The notes under the pieces: model-generated
What the model was told of the DNA's origin: nothing
The model's database searches: none
What the model saw: the letters and a program-made list of their open reading frames with translations, nothing else
Position numbers and translations under genes: made by a program
From: Candidatus Poribacteria bacterium
GTDB taxonomy: Bacteria; Poribacteria; WGA-4E; PCPOR2b
Assembly: GCA_022822785.1 (NCBI GenBank)
Contig: JAJEAL010000002.1
Coordinates: forward strand, 1-55,358
Length of the DNA: 55,358 bases
Reading direction: 5' to 3'
In this document: positions 34,533 to 42,750 of the stretch, piece after piece
How positions within the stretch are numbered: the stretch's first letter is position 1
Layout of the letters: the number at the start of each line of letters is the position of its first letter

Positions 34533-34593
34533 GAAGCCTAGATTGGCAGTGGGTGGGAAGACACAACGAAGGTCAGATAAACCCTATGTTGTT

Positions 34594-36744
34594 TTATCCT
34601 TTTTGCAACGTTACTATCTTCTTCTTCAAAGGACGATACACATACTCATTCATCACCGCAATCGCCCCACGGTCAGATTGGTCACGTACGACATCCGCAT
34701 ACGCTTCCAACGCCTGACGGGCAGTTGTCAATGCAGCCTCTGCTTGTTGGATTGCTTCAGCAGGCCTCCCGTCAGCCTCCGCAATCGCAGCACGACGAAC
34801 CGCTGCAACCATATCCAGATAACCGATCCCGAACTCCAGACGCCCTATCCAGTAGTCTATGTAACTGTGTCCCGACGGTTGTGCTTTTTCCCGTGCGCGG
34901 TATGCGGCGTTTAATGCCCGCTGATATCCCTGCCGGTCCTCCACCAATTCATCGGACATCGGTTGCGGCGTCCAATGCTTGGTCAACATACCGGGCACCG
35001 GGAAAGTCAACCCCAATCCATGCGCTTCCAGCGCGATCGTTGTCCCTTCCACCTCACGAAACGTCGTCAACATATCATCAATGCAGGCCTCCCCACAGAC
35101 AGCGCGGATCTGATCTCGGTAAACCTCCTCATGCTTTACCTCTTCGTCCCACGCCGCTTTCGATAGATAGGCAACGCACGGATCATGATCGGCGATAAGC
35201 CAGTAGCGTGTGGAGAACCCCGCCCAACCGTGCCGAATTAGGTCTTTTGTCAACTCACTTAGGGAGCCGGTCGCCAATTGTGGTAACAGTCCCACATTGT
35301 CATCGTGGAGTGTATAAATCAGGCTGCAGGCGTGTTCTCGACTCGGAACGTTCTCAAGAACTTCCCGTCGTTTGACAATGCGCGACGCAGTGTAGTCCAC
35401 GAAGTTCAGCGTTTCCCAACCATGAGGCACAAGGTTTCCAAGCAGTGGAAAGAGTTCCTCTGCTACGCTGTTGTAGATAAATTTCATGTCGGGACGACGT
35501 GACTCCTTGAGAGCATGTAACTCGTTGAGGAGTCGATCATAGAAGTAGAGGGCAACAATGTCGCCTTTGACCTCCTGTAAGGCACGTTCTTCTCCGCCGG
35601 GATACGCGGAACGTTGCGTCGCAGCAGTTAGCATATCATCAAGTGAGCGTTGCGATGAGATATTATACTTGGCATTGAGTGCCTCCCATGCCCGTTCATA
35701 CAACCCCGACCACTGCCGAAACTCTGGCATCCCTAACGCCACATAATCTACCTCAGGATAGGTATCTACTGTCGCTCGCAGCACAGCCGTTGCAAGTTCA
35801 GTGAGCGCAGGGTCATCAATATCGGTCTCTGCACTTGGCACAATCGTCAATTCCGCTAACTGATGGACCTCTTGAGCGTCTTTGAGTAGCGGTGCAAACT
35901 CTGGTGGAAATTCGGTCAGCGTAGCAACGATGACACACTCTATTCCGCGCTGGTGCGCGTAGTCGATTAGGTTACGTATCAATTGCTCACCCGCTGCAGT
36001 GAATTCCTCATAACTTGCACCGCGTGGCAGGTCGGGATTCCAGAATTCTTCCTCATCGCCGAACAGGTGCCGCCCCACCATATCGTCAGTGATGGGATAG
36101 TGGAAGTCGAACCAGAGCGTCGCCGACTCTCGCTTGACTCCTTTGACCTCATAGTGCAGAAAGGGTTGCCAAGGCCAGACGGACAGCAGAATGCGATTAA
36201 ACTTGAGTTTCGCGAGTTGATCAAGCACCGGACGATAATCGCCCATGCCCCAAGATTCAGGACCGCAGGCGAAATCGTTGATAACACGCCACTGACGCAC
36301 TGGTAACGTTGGCTCTATCACGATGTCTATATCGGGGAGGCGGAAGGTGGAGGGTGTCGGTAATATGTCACGGTGCAAAAGGTAGCGCACACCCCAGCGT
36401 TCTACCAACTCATACACCGCCCACAGCGTCGCACGTGGACTTCCACCCCTAACCACTAGCGATGGGCGCCCTTGACATTGGACGCGGTGCAAGACAAATC
36501 CCTGTTCCCTAACTGATGGAAACGCCGCGCCTTGAATATCAATATCAGCGTCTAGGTTACCAACGAGGAATAGTGTTTCTGCTTCTGCAGAGACGCTCGA
36601 CCTTGGGCGGGTTCGGACACCAAACAGTTTTTCAAGGTAGTCGCAGAGTTGTTCGGCAGCAAAGCGTTCCAACTTGGGCGCATTCTCACTGACGGTGATA
36701 GCAACTCGCGTGTTATTGTCTGTGTTTCCATAATCCGTCTGCAT
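34594..36744 (-). CDS. putative glycoside hydrolase with alpha-glucuronidase-like N-terminal domain
   Basis: A 716-residue protein without signal peptide. The first 120 residues (NAPKLERFAAEQLCDYLEKL, then GFVLHRV and SPRATLWAVYELVERWGVRYLL) match the non-catalytic N-terminal alpha/beta domain found in GH67, GH20 and related hydrolases. The central part looks like a TIM barrel (LDQLAKLKFNRILLSVW, DYAHQRGIECVIVAT, DYVALGMPEFRQW), with acidic residues that could be catalytic but cannot be assigned by eye. The C-terminal 200 residues are helical. It likely acts on uronic-acid or aminosugar glycosides; the exact family is uncertain. ATG 36744 follows GGAAGGA. Confidence 0.75.
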   Translation of the reverse strand: MQTDYGNTDNNTRVAITVSENAPKLERFAAEQLCDYLEKLFGVRTRPRSSVSAEAETLFLVGNLDADIDIQGAAFPSVREQGFVLHRVQCQGRPSLVVRGGSPRATLWAVYELVERWGVRYLLHRDILPTPSTFRLPDIDIVIEPTLPVRQWRVINDFACGPESWGMGDYRPVLDQLAKLKFNRILLSVWPWQPFLHYEVKGVKRESATLWFDFHYPITDDMVGRHLFGDEEEFWNPDLPRGASYEEFTAAGEQLIRNLIDYAHQRGIECVIVATLTEFPPEFAPLLKDAQEVHQLAELTIVPSAETDIDDPALTELATAVLRATVDTYPEVDYVALGMPEFRQWSGLYERAWEALNAKYNISSQRSLDDMLTAATQRSAYPGGEERALQEVKGDIVALYFYDRLLNELHALKESRRPDMKFIYNSVAEELFPLLGNLVPHGWETLNFVDYTASRIVKRREVLENVPSREHACSLIYTLHDDNVGLLPQLATGSLSELTKDLIRHGWAGFSTRYWLIADHDPCVAYLSKAAWDEEVKHEEVYRDQIRAVCGEACIDDMLTTFREVEGTTIALEAHGLGLTFPVPGMLTKHWTPQPMSDELVEDRQGYQRALNAAYRAREKAQPSGHSYIDYWIGRLEFGIGYLDMVAAVRRAAIAEADGRPAEAIQQAEAALTTARQALEAYADVVRDQSDRGAIAVMNEYVYRPLKKKIVTLQKG

Positions 36745-36810
36745 CTGATTTTTCCTTCCCGTTTTGTCATCAGAAAAAACGGAAGTAATGTAGCTCCAGC
36801 TTATTTCCAG

Positions 36811-37941
36811 TTATTCAGAGGATTGCTTTTTAATCTTGCCATCTTTGGAAAATTCGAGTGTCGTTCCCGCTTTAATTAGCTCCCCTTTAGGGGATTCCCA
36901 GTCCTGCGCTAAAGTTGCGTGCTTGATATGACCATTTTCAAAGTACTCCACCCAAGTACCAGCCTTTAACCAAAGTCCAGCCGGCGATTGCCAATCCCGA
37001 TTGAGCATAAGGCGGACGATTTGTCCATTTTCAGCGTAGTAAATCGGTGTATTCGTTCTTACTTGACTCCCGTCAGAAAATTCTCGGTCTTCAGGAAACA
37101 CGGAGGCCTGCGGATTGCCGTTTTCGTAAGATTGCAGGACGTGGGGTTTCCCAGATTTTTTTAATAAAACCTTAAATATTTGATCGGAGGGAAAAGCTTC
37201 TTCCTCGTTCCGATATTTTTTTAAGAGGGACATCCATGTTGCTGAAGTCGCATTTGCTAAAGGTAATGGTAAAGGTGAATCAGGATCCGATGGATCAATT
37301 AAAGGAATTAAATCCGGATTTTCTTCCAAAATCTTTCCTAGCCAATCGAGACTTAATGGAGCTAAAACCAACGAGGTATGCTCCTCATCAATTTGGACTT
37401 TATACACAAGATGAACCGGTCTCCAATGAAATATTGACCAGAACGTGAACGCAGCATTTGTGAGAGAATTCATATCGCTAGATATCATGTCATCGTTGGA
37501 ATCATCGAAGAGATCTAAATTAAAATTTGCCATGATGATGTCAGCGAAGTATGAATCTTCTATCTGAAAAAACTTGGTCTGAGCGACAGAGACTGTCCTA
37601 TCTTCATCGAAGATTTTTACCGTGTTATCCTCAAAAACCCACGGCTTTATATTCATTGGTAAAACATCACCGTCAAGAACTATAAAAGACAGCCATTCTC
37701 CTTCGAGTTGGGGAAATTCAACAACGGCTTCGTCTGTGTAGAAAGGGTTTAATGACTGCACAGTATTATCAATATCAATGCAGCCTGCAAATATGCTGGA
37801 TAACAAAACGAGTAGGCAAAGATATAACTTCGCAGTAGCGGTTGCCCAATTAACCGTAAAAACGAAGCGACCCGTCCATACCGCCGAAGTAACTTGAGAG
37901 ACTCGCCAGCCTTTGGTTTTTTTTGTCCTCATGATTAACAT
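36811..37941 (-). CDS. lipoprotein with YwqK/MORN-like C-terminal repeats
   Basis: A 376-residue protein whose first 50 residues include a basic N-terminus and a hydrophobic stretch ending FAGC, a plausible though non-ideal lipobox (Phe instead of Leu at -3), so it is probably an envelope lipoprotein. The middle is unrecognised. The C-terminal 110 residues contain three related units: YENGNPQASV, YYAENGQIVRLMLNRDWQSP and YFENGHIKHATLAQDWESP, like the YwqK/MORN repeats seen in surface or toxin-antitoxin-associated proteins. Its ATG at 37941 follows GAGGCGGA and lies 6 bases after the stop of the PhyH gene upstream, indicating an operon. Confidence 0.7.
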   Translation of the reverse strand: MLIMRTKKTKGWRVSQVTSAVWTGRFVFTVNWATATAKLYLCLLVLLSSIFAGCIDIDNTVQSLNPFYTDEAVVEFPQLEGEWLSFIVLDGDVLPMNIKPWVFEDNTVKIFDEDRTVSVAQTKFFQIEDSYFADIIMANFNLDLFDDSNDDMISSDMNSLTNAAFTFWSIFHWRPVHLVYKVQIDEEHTSLVLAPLSLDWLGKILEENPDLIPLIDPSDPDSPLPLPLANATSATWMSLLKKYRNEEEAFPSDQIFKVLLKKSGKPHVLQSYENGNPQASVFPEDREFSDGSQVRTNTPIYYAENGQIVRLMLNRDWQSPAGLWLKAGTWVEYFENGHIKHATLAQDWESPKGELIKAGTTLEFSKDGKIKKQSSE

Positions 37942-37947
37942 TCCGCC

Positions 37948-38772
37948 TCAACGTGTTAGGGTGACTGTTTCCTGTTTGACAATCTCTTTGACATGTTTAT
38001 AGGGAGCAACCTCGATTAATTCTAGCGTCTCCGGCGACAATTGTGCCTGAATTTCGTCTGGGAACGGGTCAAACGTCCCGTAGGTGGTGTATTGCGGCAT
38101 GTACCGCAGTATCAGGAAGCGGCGGTCTCGATCTTCCGGCTGCCAGACAAGAACACCGTGGGTGAGCAATTCCGAGATAATGATTACATCACCAGCACGG
38201 GGGGTGATATTGGTCACGGCTGGATGTGGCTCCGGGTCGAGCTCAGCGCTGTCAGGGACAAAAAGATCGGGTGGGCGTAAAAACTCGCTTTTGTGCGAGC
38301 CCGGAATCACGACGAGCCCTCCATCCCCGGGCATCACATCCGTCAGATAGAAGAAGACAACGAAAAAGTCACAGTAAACCCGTCCATCTTGGCAGAAATA
38401 ACGAGGCATTTCCGGGCCGCCACCCCCTTCCCGCGCACAGTGCAGTGGATGAAATCGTTGTCCATGGGTATTTCGCCCCAGCGTACCGCTGGTAAACCGG
38501 GGTTTGTCGCCGGTCAACTCTTTAACGATGGACCAAGTTACCGGATGAAAACAGAGAGACTCCAATGCCTTGTCGAATGCAAAACCGTGGGAATAGGGGG
38601 TAAAGTCTGGACGCTCTAGATTTGCCCCAAATCCAGGTTCCCATTTTTCGGGCGGAGTACGGATGTAGCGATCGGCTGCACTTTGGGCTTGTTTCAGTTC
38701 TTCAGGGTTGAGCACATTCTCCAAGTGAAGATAGCCAGTCACATCAAATAGGTAGCGTTGCTTGGGAGTCAT
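37948..38772 (-). CDS. PhyH-like dioxygenase with unusual metal-site sequence
   Basis: A 274-residue member of the PhyH superfamily. Family features: FDVTGYLHLENVLNPEEL at the N-terminus, VFFYLTDVMPGDGGLVVIPGSHKSEF in the core, and the distal His with following Arg in LLTHGVLVWQPEDRDRRFLILRY. At the place of the usual HxD it reads RFHPLHCAREGGGG, so the aspartate ligand is missing; an LHGGG-type variant is known in related marine lineages (general knowledge). ATG 38772 is preferred, six bases after GGAG, although GTG 38787 and ATG 38784 are also possible. It is followed directly by the lipoprotein gene and preceded on the same strand by another PhyH gene. Confidence 0.85.
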   Translation of the reverse strand: MTPKQRYLFDVTGYLHLENVLNPEELKQAQSAADRYIRTPPEKWEPGFGANLERPDFTPYSHGFAFDKALESLCFHPVTWSIVKELTGDKPRFTSGTLGRNTHGQRFHPLHCAREGGGGPEMPRYFCQDGRVYCDFFVVFFYLTDVMPGDGGLVVIPGSHKSEFLRPPDLFVPDSAELDPEPHPAVTNITPRAGDVIIISELLTHGVLVWQPEDRDRRFLILRYMPQYTTYGTFDPFPDEIQAQLSPETLELIEVAPYKHVKEIVKQETVTLTR

Positions 38773-38832
38773 TGAAATCTCCATCACTCGTTAAATAGTG
38801 TGACATTTTGTAGGACAGGGGTTCGGTGCACC

Positions 38833-39684
38833 TTATGTTTTGTTCTCTGTATGCCCTGTCATCACTTCTTCCTGATCCGAGGGGGAATAAAAATAAGATC
38901 CGGGCTGCCATTCCCCAATATCCCCAATCAATCTTCGCTGTCGGGGCGTACAGCGTGCCAAAAGGTCTGGTGATGCCTCCCTATAATCGTAAGCACGGAA
39001 GCAATGATGATTATAGCAGTAAATGAGTGTTTTGCGTGCAGAGTTAGATCTATTAGTTGCTGCGCCATGCCATAACGCATGTGGGAAAACGGCTGCGTCT
39101 CCAGCCTTTACACAAAGCTGCACCGCTTCGGCGTTGTGAGGATTTTCTGCGTTGCCAAGTTGTGCTATCGGGAAAGGACAGTGGTGGCTGCCAGGAACAA
39201 TAGTAAAGTTTCCATGATTAGAAGCAGCGAGCGGCGTCAGGAAATATTGAATTTTAATCTGTAACGGTAGGCTATTTTTATCGACGCGTATCCGTTGCAT
39301 TGCTTGACCGCCATCTGGGTGCAGTGCGTGCGAAAACCCTTTACAGTCGGGGTTCGGAGGCCGAATCATAGCTTGAGACATACTTAATTGGATGAAGGGA
39401 CCAAGGAGTTCAAGCACGACAGGGAACGTCACGGGGTGATCAATCAGTTGGACGAAAATATCACTATCCTCAATAATGTTTAGTCTGTTGAGCCCGGTGT
39501 ACGCCTCGGTTTCAGATCCATCTAGCGGATTTTCGGATAGGTACTTTCGATGTTCTTCATCCATCCCATCAATAACGGCAGTGAGATGCTTGACTTCTCC
39601 TGCAGAAAGGACACCTTTTAGAACAAGATAACCATCTTCAATCCATTGACGCTTCTGTTCTTCGGTTAAAACACCCATTCCCAT
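38833..39684 (-). CDS. PhyH-family dioxygenase
   Basis: A 283-residue Fe(II)/2-oxoglutarate dioxygenase of the PhyH type. The N-terminal WIEDGYLVLKGVLSAGEV is typical; the metal site reads HALHPDGGQAM (HxD) with the distal His in PHALWHGAATN and the 2-oxoglutarate-binding Arg in the following SARKTLIYCYN. GSHHCPF marks the double-stranded helix. ATG 39684 follows GAGGAAA. It lies upstream of the second PhyH gene on the same strand, so the two may act on related substrates. Unlike its neighbour it keeps all expected ligands. Confidence 0.88.
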   Translation of the reverse strand: MGMGVLTEEQKRQWIEDGYLVLKGVLSAGEVKHLTAVIDGMDEEHRKYLSENPLDGSETEAYTGLNRLNIIEDSDIFVQLIDHPVTFPVVLELLGPFIQLSMSQAMIRPPNPDCKGFSHALHPDGGQAMQRIRVDKNSLPLQIKIQYFLTPLAASNHGNFTIVPGSHHCPFPIAQLGNAENPHNAEAVQLCVKAGDAAVFPHALWHGAATNRSNSARKTLIYCYNHHCFRAYDYREASPDLLARCTPRQRRLIGDIGEWQPGSYFYSPSDQEEVMTGHTENKT

Positions 39685-39800
39685 GATGGTTTCCTCAAAT
39701 GTTTAGCGTTTCGTATCCTGTTGCACGCAAACTTTCACGAGCATTAATCAGGTTAAACGAAAAGCTGTTATCTTTCCACAACAGATGACTATAATTCTCC

Positions 39801-39829
39801 TTGAGTTTTGTCTGTGCTTTAGATATAAT
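39801..39829 (+). promoter_or_regulatory. promoter for the first STAS gene (TTGAGT-N17-TATAAT)
   Basis: TTGAGT at 39801-39806, 17 bases, then TATAAT at 39824-39829. The start point would be near 39836, about 137 bases before the chosen ATG at 39973. Confidence 0.6.
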
Positions 39830-39972
39830 AAAAGGATAAAATCTTGGTACACTATTTGACTATTACCATGGATTCCAGAGGGGACTCAGATTTTGCGAAT
39901 TTGAAGCGCAGCTCTTTGAGTCTGGTTAATACTATATTGTTATTTTTAACAACTATTGGGAGTGAAGATTCT

Positions 39973-40314
39973 ATGGCAAATGAATCGATGACCATTCGCG
40001 AAAACGCGGATGCAAAGATTGTTGATGTGAATGAAGATTTGGGAAGCTACGCTGCGGCCGATTTGCGAACAACGATTGATGAGCTGATTGGCGGAGCATC
40101 GCGGCAGATTGTTATAAATCTAAGCGAGGTCCAACATATTAATAGCACAGCTATCGGTGCGATGGTCGGTGCTGCAAAGCGGCTTCGCCAGAACAGCGGC
40201 GACCTCAAGGTTTACGGCCTAGCGGATAACTTGAAACGGACATTTGATTTGGTGGGTGCCTCCAGCGTTCTCGAAATCTATGATTCAGAGAGTAGCGCCC
40301 TTGCCGCGTTCTAA
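39973..40314 (+). CDS. STAS-domain anti-sigma-factor-antagonist-like protein, type 1
   Basis: A 113-residue single STAS domain, the protein that in partner switching binds an RsbW-type kinase when unphosphorylated. The motif region reads HINSTAIGAMVG: the serine that is phosphorylated in SpoIIAA (S58 there) is kept, but the preceding Asp is Asn. The rest (GSYAAADLR, RQIVINLSEV, LKVYGLADNLKRTFDLVGAS) is typical. It closely resembles the STAS protein at 42339 and forms a pair with it. The ATG at 39973 is preferred over the open frame from 39844, which would add an unconserved N-terminus. Confidence 0.9.
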   Translation: MANESMTIRENADAKIVDVNEDLGSYAAADLRTTIDELIGGASRQIVINLSEVQHINSTAIGAMVGAAKRLRQNSGDLKVYGLADNLKRTFDLVGASSVLEIYDSESSALAAF

Positions 40315-40855
40315 ATCACGATTTAGGCGTTAATTTAGAGAAAAGGTTATCAATCTTGCTGACAAGTCCCCGCAGCCCAAACCCTTTCGGGAGTCCGATA
40401 AATTGTGCCCCGGGGGGCTGTAGTCAACTAAGCCTTGTCAGTCAGTCAAAAAAAGTGCTACTTTTGTAATCCACACGTTTTGCACAGTTTTGCGGTAAAA
40501 TAACCACTTAGAAACGGATATACAACTGAAATCGGCAAGACGGGTAAAATTCTCCAGCAATTTCGCGCCCTCCGACGGGAAGGCGTTGTCGTATGTCCGG
40601 TTCCCCGGTGTCCCTCGTGAGTCCGATAAATCGTGACTGGGGAAGAAGTAGGGAGCGCATTATCCATTGGAGTAGATACGGTAAGACGCCTCACGGGTGC
40701 AAGTATTGTTGATACCACAATTCGACGCCTTAAAGGAGCAGGGAAAAATCCTCATCCTTTAGGGTGTGGGAGTATGCCAAAAGTGCTTCTACTAGGAGGG
40801 CTTGGTTTGTAGAAGCCTTAGCCAAGTCCTTAACTTGTTATATTGGTGTTCTGGT
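40315..40855. other. 540-bp non-coding region inside the signalling island
   Basis: No convincing gene. It contains a near-exact 17-base direct repeat, GAGTCCGATAAAT-t/c-GTG, at 40391-40407 and 40619-40635, and ends with a possible transposon remnant (40633-40812). The direct repeats are surrounded by G/C-rich hairpin-forming bases, but I could not match the region to a known riboswitch. Confidence 0.5.
40633..40812 (+). mobile_element. possible IS200/IS605-type right-end remnant
   Basis: A short frame of 59 codons ends in KNPHPLGCGSMPKVLL. The DNA for it contains an imperfect hairpin TCCTCATCC-ttta-GGGTGTGGGA (about 40749-40771), a structure and sequence context that resemble the right ends of IS605-family elements just at the end of tnpB. 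No transposase body is present. Assignment is by resemblance only. Confidence 0.25.
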
Positions 40856-41317
40856 ATGACCCAAGAAGATAAAATAGGACAAGAAATTCTCAAGCTCACA
40901 GTACCTAGTTGCCTAAAGTATATTCGCCCAGTTCAGATGTTTATTGGACAATTGGCACAACAGCTTGGGTTTTGCCGGACCCGCATTTATGATATTGAGC
41001 TTATTATTGATGAGGTGTGTAGCAACGCCATCGAACACGGTTCAGAAACCCGTGATTCAGGAATCGATGTGACTCTCATGTTCGATTCACGCAAGCTGGA
41101 AATTCAGGTTCGAGACAAAGGGAAATCCGTAAGGAAGAATTGGCTAGCAACTGGGAGGCTAGATGAAGTTTCCCAAAAGATGACACCTGACAGCGAGCGT
41201 GGACACGGTATTTTTCTCGCCAAAAAGCTTTCCGATTCCCTCGAAATACTGACCAATCCTCTTGGGGGAACTGATGTCCAGATTATTTTCTACCTTTCTA
41301 CAAGCAATGCTTCTTGA
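40856..41317 (+). CDS. RsbW/SpoIIAB-like serine kinase (HATPase), type with altered G1 box
   Basis: A 153-residue GHKL ATPase of the anti-sigma kinase type. The N box is IDEVCSNAIEHG (about residues 56-67), the G2 box ERGHGIFLAKKL is intact, but the G1 box reads VRDKGKSV where DxGxG is expected, so the second glycine is lost. Such kinases phosphorylate a STAS partner and sequester a sigma factor or another target. ATG 40856 is preferred over 40802, which adds residues absent from the family. It lies 19 bases upstream of a STAS gene, its likely partner. Confidence 0.88.
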   Translation: MTQEDKIGQEILKLTVPSCLKYIRPVQMFIGQLAQQLGFCRTRIYDIELIIDEVCSNAIEHGSETRDSGIDVTLMFDSRKLEIQVRDKGKSVRKNWLATGRLDEVSQKMTPDSERGHGIFLAKKLSDSLEILTNPLGGTDVQIIFYLSTSNAS

Positions 41318-41336
41318 CATGTAAAGGAATAAACTC

Positions 41337-41684
41337 ATGGAATTTAACATTCGTCAGAGGGCCGGGGTTATCATTCTGAGTCCAAGCGGTGAAATCATTG
41401 GAGATGCCAGCCGTGAGTTTCGGGAAGTCGTTGCTGAGCAGCTTGCGGCAGCTTCTGAGTCACCCAAATTTTTATTTGATTTCGCTGTTGTCCCAATGAT
41501 AGACAGCACTGCGTTAGGAGTGCTCATCGGCACACGGGTCACCATTACGTCTAACGGTGGAGAGCTTGCTCTTATCAACCTTAGCTCAAAAATTAAAACC
41601 CTCATCACTGCATCGAAATTGACTACAGTGTTTGAACAATACCCCAACGAAGATGAAGCAATTGATGCACTAACAAGCCATTGA
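41337..41684 (+). CDS. STAS-domain anti-sigma-factor-antagonist-like protein, type 2
   Basis: A 115-residue STAS domain. It starts MEFNIRQRAGVIIL and has the phosphorylation region MIDSTALGVLIG with the standard Asp-Ser. It is closely related to the STAS protein at 50130 (shared FNIRQR/VDIRQR start, FLFDFA, and C-terminal EDEAIDAL). It follows the RsbW-like gene by 19 bases in the same direction, behaving like a kinase-antagonist pair. AAAGGAA precedes the ATG. Confidence 0.92.
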   Translation: MEFNIRQRAGVIILSPSGEIIGDASREFREVVAEQLAAASESPKFLFDFAVVPMIDSTALGVLIGTRVTITSNGGELALINLSSKIKTLITASKLTTVFEQYPNEDEAIDALTSH

Positions 41685-41739
41685 AACGGAATAGAGCGAT
41701 TGGCTGAAAGTATCGTATACTCTCTATGAGATGATGCTT

Positions 41740-42156
41740 CTATGTAAGTTTTTTGACCATCCTAATGAGTGTGCCAGACTTTTCATAGGTAACATCATCC
41801 ATACATGATTCAATCAAAAAAAGTCCTCTACCACTACTTTTAAATAGATTTTCGGGCTGCATTGGATCAGGGACCCGTTCCCGGTCGAATCCTGGTCCTT
41901 GATCCTGAATAACAACGGTAAACCGATCTGGCTGAAGAATAAATTCAAAATAAGCGCGTTTATCCGGATTTTCCTGATTCCCATGTTTGATTGCATTAGT
42001 ACCCGCTTCAATCACTGCCAGATTGATTTGGTCGCTTAATTCTTCATCTAACGCTAGTTGACTAAGAATTTCGGTAATGACAGCGTGCAAGGTATGAACC
42101 CACCGTAGTGAGCTAGGAACATCTAGGCGAATCACTTGTGCAACTGTTTGCTCCAC
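41740..42156 (-). CDS. RsbW/SpoIIAB-like serine kinase, complete ATP site
   Basis: A 138-residue GHKL ATPase. The N box LAVIEAGTNAIKHGN (about residues 46-60), a canonical G1 box IQDQGPGFD and a G2 box SGRGLFLIESCMDDV are all present, unlike the other RsbW-like protein of the island. The start is a GTG at 42156 after a purine-rich GGGAGAAG. It is divergent from the STAS gene at 42339, which is a plausible substrate. Confidence 0.9.
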   Translation of the reverse strand: MEQTVAQVIRLDVPSSLRWVHTLHAVITEILSQLALDEELSDQINLAVIEAGTNAIKHGNQENPDKRAYFEFILQPDRFTVVIQDQGPGFDRERVPDPMQPENLFKSSGRGLFLIESCMDDVTYEKSGTLIRMVKKLT

Positions 42157-42338
42157 TTGACTTCTTCTCCCATATCATTTGATTAGCCATCACCGATGCA
42201 CGAAAAGGAGAGTGTACGACATCGGAGGTGAGTGTAGGCAGGTATACCCACTATTATTGTTATTTGATATTTGACTGATTGATTCTGAAACATTTTCGCA
42301 TGAGCGCGGGAACATCATTGTGAAGGGGTAACAATCTT

Positions 42339-42680
42339 ATGTTAGAAGAATCATCGCACATCCGCCAAAACGCAGATGTCAAAATTATCGATGTCAACAG
42401 CTATTTGGGGAGCTACGCGGCTGCCGATTTACGCGAAACGCTTGCCAACTTAGTAAACCAGGATGTTCAGAAAATTGTTGTAAATTTGAGCAAGGTCGAA
42501 CATATCAACAGTATGGCTATTGGAGTCCTTGTTGGTACTGCGAAGCAGCTTCGTCTTAAAGATGGGGATGTCAAGATTTACGGCTTAGCCGAAAATATCA
42601 GGCGGACCTTCGATTTGATTGGTGCCTCTGATATTGTTGAAATTCATGACTCAGAAGATAGCGCCCTAGCTACTTTCTGA
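42339..42680 (+). CDS. STAS-domain anti-sigma-factor-antagonist-like protein, type 1 (second copy)
   Basis: A 113-residue STAS domain very similar to the protein at 39973 along its whole length (shared IRQNADVKIIDVN, LGSYAAADLR, KIYGLAENIRRTFDLIGAS). The motif reads HINSMAIGVLVG, again with Asn before the phosphorylatable Ser. It converges on the REC-phosphatase gene. GAAGGGG lies nine bases upstream of ATG 42339. The two type 1 proteins look like a duplication that was kept. Confidence 0.92.
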   Translation: MLEESSHIRQNADVKIIDVNSYLGSYAAADLRETLANLVNQDVQKIVVNLSKVEHINSMAIGVLVGTAKQLRLKDGDVKIYGLAENIRRTFDLIGASDIVEIHDSEDSALATF

Positions 42681-42750
42681 GGAAACATCGACGAACATCT
42701 CACTAGTGGACTAAAGCCAAAAAAAACCTAGATATAGGTGCAGGCTTCTA

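Noticed and set aside
40458-40718. 86-codon open frame on the minus strand
   Set aside because: No ribosome site or motif; it crosses the direct-repeat region.
40315-40855. Cyclic-di-GMP or other known riboswitch
   Set aside because: I could not find the conserved core of any riboswitch class I know; the region also precedes a gene by only a poorly structured stretch.
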